Positions 22,462 through 35,200 of a stretch of 64,000 bases of DNA are shown piece after piece (positions within the stretch are counted from its first letter, which is position 1; each line of letters starts with the position of its first letter). A program made the translations under genes and the position numbers. Origin of the DNA: Plazaster borealis. Its lineage: Eukaryota > Echinodermata > Asteroidea > Forcipulatida > Labidiasteridae. The stretch is taken from contig CM037461.1 in assembly GCA_021014325.1 (NCBI GenBank), positions 521,501 to 585,500 on the forward strand, in the 5' to 3' direction. The notes beneath the pieces were generated by a model that saw only the letters and a list, made by a program, of their open reading frames with translations, was not told the origin of the DNA and did no database searches.

Positions 22462-25400
22462 ATGGATGAGGTACTATCAGCACTCAGTTTGGAGCATCTA
22501 ATAGACACATTTGCAGTCAACCAGGTGAGTCACAATGTACAAGTGTAGCTGTATTTTTCCCACTTGATTAGCCTACTTTCCAGTGTCATCAGTGGTGAGA
22601 CAATCTCAATCTGGCACAGTAAAGGTGGAATGGTTAGGAGGAATATTTACTGCCATGTTATATAACTCTCAAATAATTTGGTGTGTGTGTGTGTGGGGGG
22701 GGGGGATGGTATTCATCCCCATTATGATAATATTGCAGTGCATTATATCCCCTATTTTAACCCCACCCTAAACTCACTGTATCAATATTTGTTTCATAGG
22801 TCAGCCCAAAAGAAGCGGTTTCTCTAACAGACAGTCAGTTTGGGTTACTTGGTGTTTCCAAAGTTGGAGACCGGGTCAGGATTAAACAAAAATGCAAGGA
22901 GACCATAGACGGTAAGTATTATCACTTTGTTTGATGAAATGGATAAATTATCCATGCAAACACTAAAGCTGCTTTTGATATGTTAACAAGCAATCTCACC
23001 CTTACCAACTTTTTAAAGTCATAATAATTAATTGTATGCAATATCTGAAGGGTTCGCTTTTCTCTTTTGATATAATTTACTCCCCACCCTGTAAGTATAG
23101 TGAAATAATATCGGATTCTATCGTGTAAATTCTATCCTGAAGGTTTGTTTAACTTATCGGCCCTCATGGTTTCGAGTACGAACTGATAGGGTTCGCTGCA
23201 AGTTAGCAGGGGGTACAAATTGCCTGGGGTATATGCAAGTTGGCTTGTTTCCATTCAAGTAACTAATAATTATAGAAAACAAATTGTTGATGGTTTTCAT
23301 GAAATGGATCCTCATCTTTACACATTAAAGCTTTAAAAAGTATACTTTGACCAGGTATGAAAAGTCACATTTTTACTTTCGATATTTGCATATTCCCATT
23401 GAATGTTGTTTTATCCACAAATCACTCACATAGCTTTTATATAGTGCACATATTTTTGTGGTCTGTTATTCATTCCTTTTCATTTCATGTTTTATCTTTA
23501 GAGCAATCAAGTGCTCTACCTGTAGTTCAAAGACTAAGAACTATGTTTCAAAGCAAGCGGCAGGAGCAAACTTCTGGAAAGACCAAGTCCCAAACGCTAC
23601 GTATCCAAACAGGGTGGAAGCATAAAGATAAAGATTCAAGCAAACACAAGATGATAACAGCAGCAAAAGGTGGTGGGTCTTTGAAACTGGATGTGGAGCG
23701 AGATGCTTCAATGGAGACTCTTCTGGAGCTTATTCATAACTTGTATTTCCCAGGCGGAATCAACAAAGCAAATGACCTATTGCTGAATGATTTGATCACC
23801 AAACTTGCCACCTTTAGTGGAGAAGAGCTTCCGAAGATGATCAATGGAAATCCTTTTTCCATGTCGGATTTTTTCAAGTACATTAAGACACATCCTGTCC
23901 GTGTGTATTTGGAAACAGCTTTCAAGGAAGAGGTATTGTTGAAAATACATCCATTATTTGCTAAACTTGTAATGGCCTATTTATAAGTTCTGTATCCACC
24001 ATAAAAAAGTTGGTCTAATGTTACTTTTTACCAATTTTAAAACTGAAGAGTCAAATCAGCACTTTAAATCAAACAGTTTGGTAAGTGACAACTCTATATG
24101 ATGTTAGATTTAACTAAATGAAAATGGTGCATTAGCATTGTCAATGTTCAATCTCACACAGTTCAATATCAATGTAACTCTTCTATAACATAAATGTATA
24201 GTGACTGAACTCTTTAAAGTATTGATTGAACAGTTCAGTTTTAAGAGTAAAGAGTCTATTTAGTGAACCTTATGTCATGCATTTTATGAATTACATGTAT
24301 AAGTAGACCTTTATAAACACTCTCATTTTTTTAACAGATGCCCTCATCAGATGAAGACGAACTTCCAGACATCTTTAGGTCTAGACGAACTAGAAAAACT
24401 CACAATGAGGTTTGTATTTATGCTTGGTTATAATGAAAGAAATTAAAATGTTACTCCAGATAATGTATCATTTGGTAGCAGTTTGCCTTTAAGATTCTGG
24501 GAAAAAAAAAAGAAAAAAAAAAAAAATAGTGTTATTCACTTTTGTTAAACCTGATAAGGCATTTGTTAGAGTGGTCATACTTTCTGCCAGTATTTTTTAC
24601 AAAAAACCCCCAATCAATTATTTAATTTTAACCTATAATTGGACACAGAATGGTAAAGGAAACTCTTAAATTTTCCCTCCCTGACACCTGATCTGAAACA
24701 AACAGTCTGTACATAATGTGTAACTCTTGCAAGGTATTAATTTACAACATTCTGAGCTTAAATTTAAATGTTTTTTAGGAAATAGTAGACTCAAGTGAAA
24801 AAAAAGACTCTTAAAGCATTCTTGAGCTTTTACATACATTTTGTAGATCAACTAATTTTTTATCTTCATGGTCATAGAATCATGGTAATCTTTAGCAAAA
24901 TTACATCAAATTGTATGGAAGGAAACAAGTTTGTTCTAAGAAATATCAAACAGGTAATCTTAAAGGTCATATATTGGGACAGTGTTTTGAGTGCTTATTT
25001 GCTTGTACTGTTTTGTTTATTATAGGGTGCTGAGAGCAGAGATGAACCACCGATAATACAACCAAACACTCCAACAGTGACATTCAGGGTAATTACATTT
25101 CCACAATTTTAGAACGTGCGACTCCACCTGTACACATAGATAATTTCTCAAAAATTAGGCCTGATGGATTTGACATGGAAAATAAAATCATTGCCAAAAC
25201 TTATCAACAAATCTCCAAGAAATTAGGGTTTGCTATTTATTTCAAACAACTGTCAGTCACAATCCTCACTAGGAACTTGTTTTCACTGTGTGTGTGTGTG
25301 TTTTTGTGGGCCTGTTTTATGCTGTTTTCAGGGGGACTCAGAACAGCCACTTGGTGCAGTGCAGTCAGGGGAGCATATTATGTTGTATGTGAAACCTCCA

Positions 25401-28400
25401 TCCAAGAATACAATACAAACAAGTATACAAATGAGAGGTTCATGATTTTCTTGTTAAAAACATGTTTTAAGTGGATGAAAAGTAAACGCTTGTTTTAATC
25501 CCGTATACTATTAGTAGATGGAATGCATAGCCTTGTAGCTCTACTGACATACGAATTTAGATTTGTAAATCCCATTTGGAGGGTTTGTCCAAATGAACTA
25601 TCATGTGGGCTCAAAAAGTAATGTCACCCATCTAGGCATAAATTCAAAAGGTTTTTCGGTCTTGTGAAAATGTTTTTATTCCATGTATTGTTGTGACTTG
25701 CTTTGTTAGATGATAATAGTCATAAATAATTAATAACCAAGTTCTTGTGAATGTTGTTTGCTTACATTATCAATGCTGAACTATACTATGAATTTGCACA
25801 ACAGCACTCCCCATGACTAAAGTTGTAGTATGATAATTTTCTTCTTTAATAAACTGCATTATCAATATTAACCTTATTCCCAAAGACTGCCCACTTCGTT
25901 TTGAACTGTTATCAAGCATAGAAATTTCATAAAATGTATAGTTGCACTTAAAATATAATTTGTAAGCATGCATGCATGGCAAAAAAGTTTTTTACCTATA
26001 TGTACTTTCAGGCAGCATCTACATCCTCATATAACAACAGCCCTTACAGTAACTACATCGATCTGATTGGGGATGATGACGACACTGAGGATGAAGAGAC
26101 GATGCATGTCTCACATGCCACCAAATCCACTGCTGAGGCATCTGCAGAAGTGTAAGCCCATTTATATACTAAACAAATTTCCCTCGCTTTTTTCTTCTCC
26201 TTGAACCTTCTCCCCAATACTTTTCACACAGATTTGAAACTATACATGTACATAGATCACAGCTTGTAGATGGACCTAAATGTTTTAATGTATAAATGTG
26301 TTTAAATGCATCACAAAGTGTCAAATTACACTAAATCAAAAGTTAGAATTTCAAAAAATCATTTCATATCTCTATACAATGTTAAATTTTTTACATCATA
26401 TAAGAGGTCTTGACTAAAGCTACAAAAATGGAATAGGGTGCGACCTTACTTTTTGAGTTTCTTTATCTAACCAAAATCTACTGAACATCATGATACAAAG
26501 TTTAGCATCTACAACTATAATGCTGTTTGTATTTTTAACTTAAAGGAACACTACAGAATTGGTTTTTGCTCACAAAACAGTGTAAGCACTTTATATAATC
26601 CACCATATACATAAACTGACAAACCTGTAGAAGTTTGAGATCGAACGGCCATCTGGGTCACAAGAAAATAGTGAAAAACCGATTACACATTTGCATGTGT
26701 TATACAATACATGAATAAAACACTCATGAGCGATAAACTCCAATCAGAAATTAGTTTTATTTATTTCTCATCAAATATGGCATTTCAGACAGAAATATTT
26801 CTAGGTATGTTTTCTACTATCATCATCATTAGACCGTGTAAGTTGTATGTAAATATGTGATCTTAAAGAAAATTTTAATTACCAGTTCTGTAACGTTCCT
26901 TTAATGGTCTGAAACTTGACATGTGGAATCATGATTTCTTGATTCACTTCAAAGTCAACACACATGATGACATAACATTGTGCACCAATTTAAGCTTTTA
27001 AACTTGCAACAAAACCATATTTTAAGGGCCAATTTAGCTATTATAATGCATTTTGTACAAAATTGAAACTCTTAAAAAAAACTTGTGCAACAATTTGTGA
27101 AATTGATGTTATAAGTATATCATGAGAGTTATTTTGGTGTGTATAGTCCACAAGAATGTTTGGAGCAAATATTGCAACGCCATATGACTGAACAAACAGG
27201 GGACAAAACAACGATCATCATAAACCGGAAGCGGTTACTCCACACAACACTCATAGCCACAAAGGATAACTTCAACTTCCAGAACACACCGTTCATAATT
27301 TTTGCAGGAGAAGATGGTAAGGATGGAGGAGGCCCTAGGAGAGAATTTTTCAAGTAAGTGGCATTAATCAATTCTAATTATACAGAATATTTATATAATC
27401 TTCTGAAACTTTTTTTTAAATGTGCATGAACATTTTTACATACAAAAAAGTTTAAAACATTTTCTCACAAACTATACATCAATATATGCTGATAATTTCA
27501 CTGCTCTATTCCCATCCTTGGAATGCACCAGAGCATGTCAATGAAGGGGAAAATGACATTTTTGTTGAACCACTGGTTACTTTTTTGATATTCATTTTTC
27601 TCTTACAAGCATATAATTTTAACACATGCAGGCTTCTGATGCAAGAGGTTTCGCAAAGTATGGGTGTGTTTGAGAAAGTTGACAATGGCAAGCTGTATTT
27701 TACGTACAGTATCAAAAGCCTCAGAGAACGGAAGTACAGACTTGCTGGTCAGTTTGTCAAATGGAGCATAATTCATGGTGGACCTGGGCTTTGTGCTCTT
27801 AGTCCATGTGTGTTCAACTTCATGACTGAAAGTTCAACAGAAGTCGACTTAGAGGAGATACAGGATGTACCTGACCTAGTCTCACGGGAAAATCTGAAGA
27901 AGGTATAGCGAGAACTTATCTTCCTTGATGTGTGCACTTTTTCTTCATTTGTAACCAGGCTATATTTGTAGGTAATTATGTCATGATGAAAAAGGCAATC
28001 AGTTCATGAATAACAATGTATGGATGAACATGTTCTCCTGTTATGTTCAGAGCACATGCTTTTCAATTGTGAAATAAACTATCACTGAGACGGCGAGAGT
28101 TTATAATGTTGAAAGTCATTTTGATAATACATGCATATAGTGCATTCATCAAGTGAAACGATTATACCTCCTTGTGTCAGTTTTATTATTCTGTTTGTAT
28201 TTATTTTTATTTTATAAATTTTTTAGATTTTATTTATTTCCAACATACCTCCTGAGGGAGAAGCAGTTTTAATTAATATAAGGCTGCATATGGTGCAAAC
28301 CATGTTAATATTAATAAACACCTTACTGCTATCTTATTTCTTACTCCTCTCATCTATCTGTTTAACAATGTGTATCTCTCTTTTTAAAGAAAATGTTATG

Positions 28401-30154
28401 TTATTGCACTTTATTTTAGATAATGTACAGTACAAACGACAACTTTCATGATGTGATTTTGCAGCTAACATCCTGGCTCATCGACCAAGGGGTGACAAAT
28501 GTACATACTTGTACATTCAGATATCGTGACACTCTAACACGGGATCTCTTGACTCATCAGCTGTACTACAGGTATCCATGTGATATTAGATGGTTTTCAT
28601 TGAATATACTGTTCAACCTGTTATCAACCCAATTTCCCCCCCCAGAAAAAAACCCCAAAACAGAGAAACACGCAAACTATAATGTTTTGACATTTTAGTT
28701 TGCTGCTGTTCAATTTGAAATTTGTTTTAACAATCAACAACAGAGTACATTGTACCATCTTTGGTATAATATTTTATATTATATGGAAGAACAATTTTTA
28801 TAGAAGCCCTAATTTGTTTCATGGTTTAGCAAATATAGACTTACTTTACTTTTATGCAACTTTGTTTTCAGAAGGTATGTCTTATGGATCTTAGTTTGTA
28901 ATTTTAACAAATTAATTCCCTAGGGTACAACCAGCTATTGTGCAATTTCAAGAGGGCCTTGGGAAGCTCTGGGAAGATGTTAAGAGAAATCCACTATCCG
29001 TCCGACCACTGTTTGTGTGGAAGGCTTCACCGCCCTTGACATTCTGTGCTTTGAGGAAGTTGTACAAGGTGGACTATGCACCTCTTGGCTCAAATAGTCG
29101 CACTTTGGAGGAAGACACAGTTTACTGTTTCGAAGTGTTCTTACAGAAGGTTTCCAGTAAGTAAAATGATAAATTAAATATCAAAATTGTATAAGACTTG
29201 TTTCGATCAGTGGATTCATTGGGGGTATGCGGGGGGAGGAGAGGGGGGTCCCCAAATTGTTTCCTTCCCTGTGTGAAATTCCCTATATCATGGTTTGTGT
29301 GCTTCCCCCCCCCCCACAAACACACTTTGTCCTATTTTTTATTACATTAGGCGAATCAATTTATAAATACATAAAATGTGTACATTTTTCAGATACATCT
29401 GGAAAGTAATATAGATCTGCAGTTATCGCAATGAAAATTAACAATTTTATTTTAAATCTGATTTTGGTTGTCCGATATTTCAAAAAAATTTGCCCGCTGT
29501 TTTGTTCTTTTAGCCAAAATTTATCCTAAAGCGAAGAACCAGAAGTCTCTTGAGGCAAAAAGAGTAATAGATAAATTGTCCCACACTGAAAGCCCTCTAT
29601 CTTTCTCGCCCGTAATTGTTGTTTGTTTTTTGTTTAATTTGTATTCTTCAGTGCAAAAAAAGCTTACACAAAAGTGTCATTTTAGGATGAGTTCGTCGGG
29701 AGCATGGTTTACCTGACCTGACCCCTGTGTCAGTCTGAATTATCTTCAGCTCACAAACAAATATTAGACCTTCCTTGTATTAACAATTTTTTAACTATTT
29801 TACATGTTCCATGTTTATATAGCTATGAACATTATTGTACAAGGCTAATGTTGAAAGAGACTAACAGTAACCATACCAAATTTCAACAATATGATTATTT
29901 CAGGTGGGGGAGAAGCTATCTCACTCTCCAGTGTACTTGAATTCTGGACGGGAGCAAACGCAATTCCACCCTGTGGGTTTCCACATGACTTGGAAATTGA
30001 ATTCTACACAAGAGAGCCAGACATCATGAGGTTGCCAAACAGTTCAACATGTGCACAGATACTACGACTCCCCCGGGGGATTGATGATCCAAAGGATCTA
30101 CAGAATATGATGGAGTATGCGGTTAGAGAAGCCCAGGGTTTTGGCAAGATATAG
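22462..30154 (+). CDS. SAM-HECT E3 ubiquitin ligase (G2E3-like), 12 coding exons, transposon-borne
   Basis: Exons: 22462-22524, 22800-22911, 23502-23932, 24338-24409, 25026-25088, 25332-25422, 26016-26151, 27147-27353, 27632-27902, 28420-28571, 28924-29156, 29904-30154. They sum to 2082 nt (about 693 aa), with every phase matched and no internal stop. Residues 1-60 form a SAM-like domain (LSLEHLIDTF, LGVSKVGDRVRI). A low-complexity acidic linker follows, with IDLIGDDDDTEDEE, a likely SUMO-interacting motif. The C-terminal half is a HECT domain: an N-lobe from about residue 350, and a C-lobe ending LPNSSTCAQILRLPRG. The catalytic Cys is codon 30050-30052, 34 residues from the end. HECT ligases take ubiquitin from an E2 onto this Cys and pass it to substrates. 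Vertebrate G2E3-like proteins are the nearest family I recognise; substrate unknown. A donor at 25437 instead of 25422 adds five in-frame residues. It shares the mobile unit with a transposase. Confidence 0.85.
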
Positions 30155-32255
30155 CATGACATAATTAAAGGTCTAAACCATCTTCCCCATTCATCATTAA
30201 TTGCCAAAATTTCAGTGTGATAATCACCGTCGACTTTGCTAATAATAGGCCCACATTTTTTGTTATTTGGTTGACTTGCATTCTCCAGAAAGATTTCCTG
30301 TCAATACTCTGAGTTACTGTTTGCGTGATGTTTATTTTTGAGGTGTACGTATTTATACACCAGTTCAGAAAGAATTTTCAGTAGAATGTGAAATCAGTGG
30401 ACCAAAGTAACATGTTCTCATAACAGAGAGGCTGTTGAGGTTCAAGTTGTAATTAGGTGAAAGCGTTGAGGTAATTTTTGTGAGATGTTGACTCTGTACA
30501 AAACGGATATGCAAAGGCCCTCCTTTAATTGTTTTATTATATTTTAAGTCGTATGTGTTAATGTCAGAGAAGTAAGCTTTTCCTGTAATTTCATCGAAGG
30601 ATCTGGGGAAAAAACCGATCCCATGTGTCTTATTACGCCAGTTATGGAAGCCAGTGAATAAGCCAATATTCATCAACAAGGCTGTGAAAGCGTGTAATTT
30701 TACAGTCGTTTGTCATAACATACCTTTGTGTGTAATGTATGTAAAACGTGCCTTTCAATCGTGAAAAAGGGTATGAAAGGGTATTTTCAAATTTGAGCCA
30801 CACCTAACCATTTGTATTGCTAGTTTTCATAAGTTTATCACAGTATCTTCACGTTATGTTTTATACACACAAACATTAACTTTAAACAAAGTTTTTAGTT
30901 CCAAAGTGTTTTATTGTTCATGTTTGAAGTTTAACCTCGTTAAAGACTGAAATGTTAAAAGTTCATTATACATTGAGATTATACTCGTTAGTTAACTTTT
31001 TATTTATGTATTGCACAACCTGAGCAATTACAGATTTATAAGTTTCGGTTTGCCGTAACATACTCTCATTATTTAGCAGAATAGCCTATAGTTGCTCAAA
31101 GATTTTATCATGCTAATCTACTGTCGCTAAGTAGATTAGGGATCGGATGACTCCATGTAATTTTACTTCACAGTCGCTAAGTGAGAATGTTTGGACTTGC
31201 GTCCCCCAATCCCTTATCTACTCAGAGACGATACATTTGCATAATAGGTCTTTTAAGAACTACCGGTGTACTATACAAAGCAAGACTAGATAATCACACG
31301 CAAACCGAAACCTTTTTTACAATCGGTAATATTAGTTACAAAAGAGCCTTGGATGAGCAGCCTCTTAGCATGGAATTTCTACCTCCATGCTCTTAGTTAC
31401 CACAGCTGCAGTCATGCATCGGTCAACCGCTTTTGTTATTGGGTTGTGCTGTCTACAACTTATTAGCAATACTGGTAAAAATACTTTTTATAATAATAAG
31501 CAAAATATAGTCCACAGACATGATGCAATATATATGAAGAATTCCATCCTCAAATCATTTTAAGGCTGTGATTAAAATTAGCTTGAGAAACATCCGTTTT
31601 GGAAATTTTGAATTTTTAAACGAATTTATGGGACATTTTAGGAGAACTTATGTTTTAGCATTTTTGATTATTATTTCAAGACGGGGAAACAAAATAAACA
31701 GCAAGTGCATTGAAAATGTGTGCCCTATAGTGTGCAGTTACAAAATATTCAATGCATTTGTTCTCTCATAAAAAGTGACACTACAAAAAATAGTGAGCTT
31801 GAATTTTCAAGATTGTTGGTCTGTTTTGGCATTCATCTAAAGACATTAGCGTAGTTGGTATTTTTTCAGAGAGGAGGGGGATGCCAAAAAACCGTTTGGT
31901 ATAAAGGACAACAAAAACGTCCGGATTTTTCGAAGGGCTTTCATGATGGTGAAGTTTGTAAAATTTTGCCCCCGAGCTACGCAACTGTGTACATTTTTCG
32001 TGAAGTGTAGCCTACAGGAGTTGCTTTCGGGCACGTGTCCCCCTTACAATTACATACATGTAAGTTTAGTATTGACATGGAGCTATAAATGTTATTTTTT
32101 TATAAGACCCATGGCTGCACACTATAGAAATCACAATATAGAATTAGCTTTTATCGTTACGGCAATTGAGTGTGGTTAACAAACAACGTGTATTCAACCC
32201 CTGTGATCTATTCAATTATGTAAAAAATGTTCTGTGCAATACCACAGTTCACGTT
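30155..32255. other. Spacer between the two convergent transposon genes
   Basis: It probably holds both 3' UTRs. A 104-codon open frame on the minus strand (30365-30679) has ordinary composition but no recognised domain or splice partner. About 31840-31990 has GGTAGTTGGTATTTTTTCAGAG..GGGGGATGCC text like the end of a short DNA element. Confidence 0.35.
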
Positions 32256-35200
32256 TTATGGTTGCATTTTGTCCAAGAGCCACTGGAATAATCCAATGCC
32301 TTCTGCAAAGGATGAGGGCATTCCCTTGTTGTGAGTGAGAAGTAGGTCCTGACACACAGCTTCAAATTCGTCACTGCATCCATTTATTGAGGGTGAAGAT
32401 GTAAATTCATACTTGACAGCTTCAATTTCTTGTACTTGCACAGGAGACGGAAGTCTTGTGCTCCTTTAAAACAAAGTTTTAATAAAATATTATATTATTA
32501 TATATTTATATATATATTTCATGTTAGACAATTTGGTTGTATGTTCTTTTGGATATAGTTCTATACGTCTCTTCAGGGAGACGGAAGTCTTGTGCTCCTT
32601 TAAAACAAAGTTTTAATAAAACATTATATATTTATATATTTATATATATATTTCATGTTAGACAATTTGGTTGTATGTTCTTTTGGATATAGTTCTATAC
32701 GTCTCTTCAGGAGACGGAAGTCTTGTGCTCCTTTAAAACAAAGTTTTAATAAAACATTATATATTTATATATTTATATATATATTTCATGTTAGACGATT
32801 TGGTTGTATGTTCTTTTGGATATAGTTCTATACGTCTCTTCAGGGAGACGGAAGTCTTGTGCTCCTTTAAAACAAAGTTTTAATAAAACATATATTTATA
32901 TATTTATATATATATTTCATGTTAGACAATTTGGTTGTATGTTCTTTTGGATATAGTTCTATACGTCTCTTCAGGGAGACGGAAGTCTTGTGCTCCTTTA
33001 AAACAAAGTTTTAATAAAACATTATATATTTATATATAAATTTCATGTTAGACAATTTGATTGTTTGTTCTTTTGGATAGTTCTACACTGGTCTATATAT
33101 TTATTTTAGGCGTCAAGAATGTAAGTGTTTATCATCATACCAAAGAGATGTGGCAAGAAGTACATGAGGTCCGGCTTTCCAGGGAGAGCTATAGCGCGCG
33201 CGACATTCCTCGTTCTGTGTTGATTCCACTCTACCCGCACCTCGTCCAGTTCAGAATGGATAACTTGCATAAGAGCAAACCTCAGACATTCTCTGCAAAT
33301 AATTATTGTAAGTGGAAAAAAAGAATATTATGCGAAAGGTTGGAACGGTTTAAATACACACAATTTTGTAACCAACTAAAGTAACAAATGAACCGTCAAG
33401 GTTCTCACAAAGTACAGAAACTTCGTTATGAGAAAAACAATTATTTCGAGATAATCGTGTTGCAAGTTAGGCTATTTTTAAAGTTTTTAGCTTGACTTTT
33501 TTTGCAGTTGCTAAATTGCGTTAATGATTAATACAACTTTTATGCACTTCATTAAAGCATTACAAAAAACGAGGGATTTATTTTTATTTTCACGCAGCCC
33601 ATACTTTTTAGCACTTCGTGAAAATATTTTGCACTTCGTGGAAATACAAAACACACCAGCTATATTATTTGTTTTTACATACAACTACATGGACGTTCAA
33701 ATTGTGTGCACTTCGTAAAAAAACAAACCACTGAACTGAGGTTTTTTTTCTCGATCTGGTGATTACGTTAATTAGACAACTGTTTAGTTTTCAGATGTAT
33801 ACATGTGTAATGGTAGCTATAGTACACAAACAAATTGCAAACAATTTAATCTGAAAAAGTATCAATCTTTTATACGTTGTTTGCACTTCGTGAGAACAAT
33901 GACGCAATATGAAATTACTTACTTATGCAATGCCAATGTGCAATCCAAAATGCCAATCTCAGTCAAGTTTCTGAGGCTGTCTAGCCAGTAATTCACCATC
34001 ATGTCAAACAACGTTCTCCAAAATCTCTCGATTCTCTGAATAAAACAATTCAGTTGTTCATTTAATTACTGGATAACTTCAAATAATGTAAACCTGTTTA
34101 ATGAAACATTAATAAGACACATTTATCACTGCATAAAGTTATTTCAACTTACATGAGTATTGTTGATAAATAAAAAGGTGAATCTTAGTTTCCTAATGTA
34201 ACAGTTCCCGTTTACTCACCTGATTGTGAGGAGAAGCTGAATACATCACACAGGGACCCTGTTGGTTAGCGAAATACTCCTCATGAAATGCAGTTTGAAT
34301 ATCCGCAATGCGTGTATTCTCAGTGCCCCTATCTACTTGAATACAACGTGGTACAGCTGATGTGTAAAACAAATAAAATATTTAAATTATAAACAATCGA
34401 AATAAACATACATTATGATCTTGTTGATGAACTCACTTAATTATAAAAAAATATCCATTTCATTTTTGAGATCTTAATATTCTGGTTATCAATACCCAAA
34501 ATTTATTAGCCCCATACATCACCTTGAATTTCTTTCGCAAAGTCCACGAAATATGAGGCTGTCACTGCCGGATCTCGATTTGTACTTGCAACTCTTAGCC
34601 AAACCACTCGGCGGGAAAAACTGAAATAAAGCATTACAAAGTTATACAAATCACAAAACCACATGAAATCTTCGAAAACTTTGTTTTGTTTTGTATATAA
34701 CAAAAAGTCATGAGTATCATAATCATTTAAGCATATGATTTGATCGACAACGAATCAATAATTCAACATAATATCCATGGTAGGGCAACAGTCATTCAAG
34801 GGTTTGAATATGTATTTTAAGAGTAAAAGGTTTCCATAATTTATACGCCTTCACTTTGGCCAAAAGACTTCATGTGTTATTGTTTCAATCTGGGCAAACT
34901 ATGGGCATATGAAAAGCTGTATTCCTGGTGGACCTAAACTCGCAGTAGAAATTGTGTAGAGGCTCTTGGGCAGTGAACAGACAAACAGACAAACTATATA
35001 GAACACACATAAATGAACACGGTTCTGTTAATTGTGAAGATACATTATTTATGGTAGTTGTTTAATGTTCATTGTTCTTTGCGTGTACATTATTGTATTT
35101 TTGTATTTTAATGTTAGTCTGTTATTGTTCGTTGTACTTTGTGCGTACATATAGTAAAATACATATGTTTGTTATTTTCTTATTTGCCAGTGGAAATCAA

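Noticed and set aside
30365..30679. 104-codon minus-strand frame between the two transposon genes
   Set aside because: It has no recognised domain, lies where two 3' UTRs should be, and has no supporting splice structure.
33061..33384. 107-codon plus-strand open frame within the transposon
   Set aside because: The minus strand of 33141-33292 encodes a transposase exon with matching splice signals and family resemblance, so the plus frame is its shadow.
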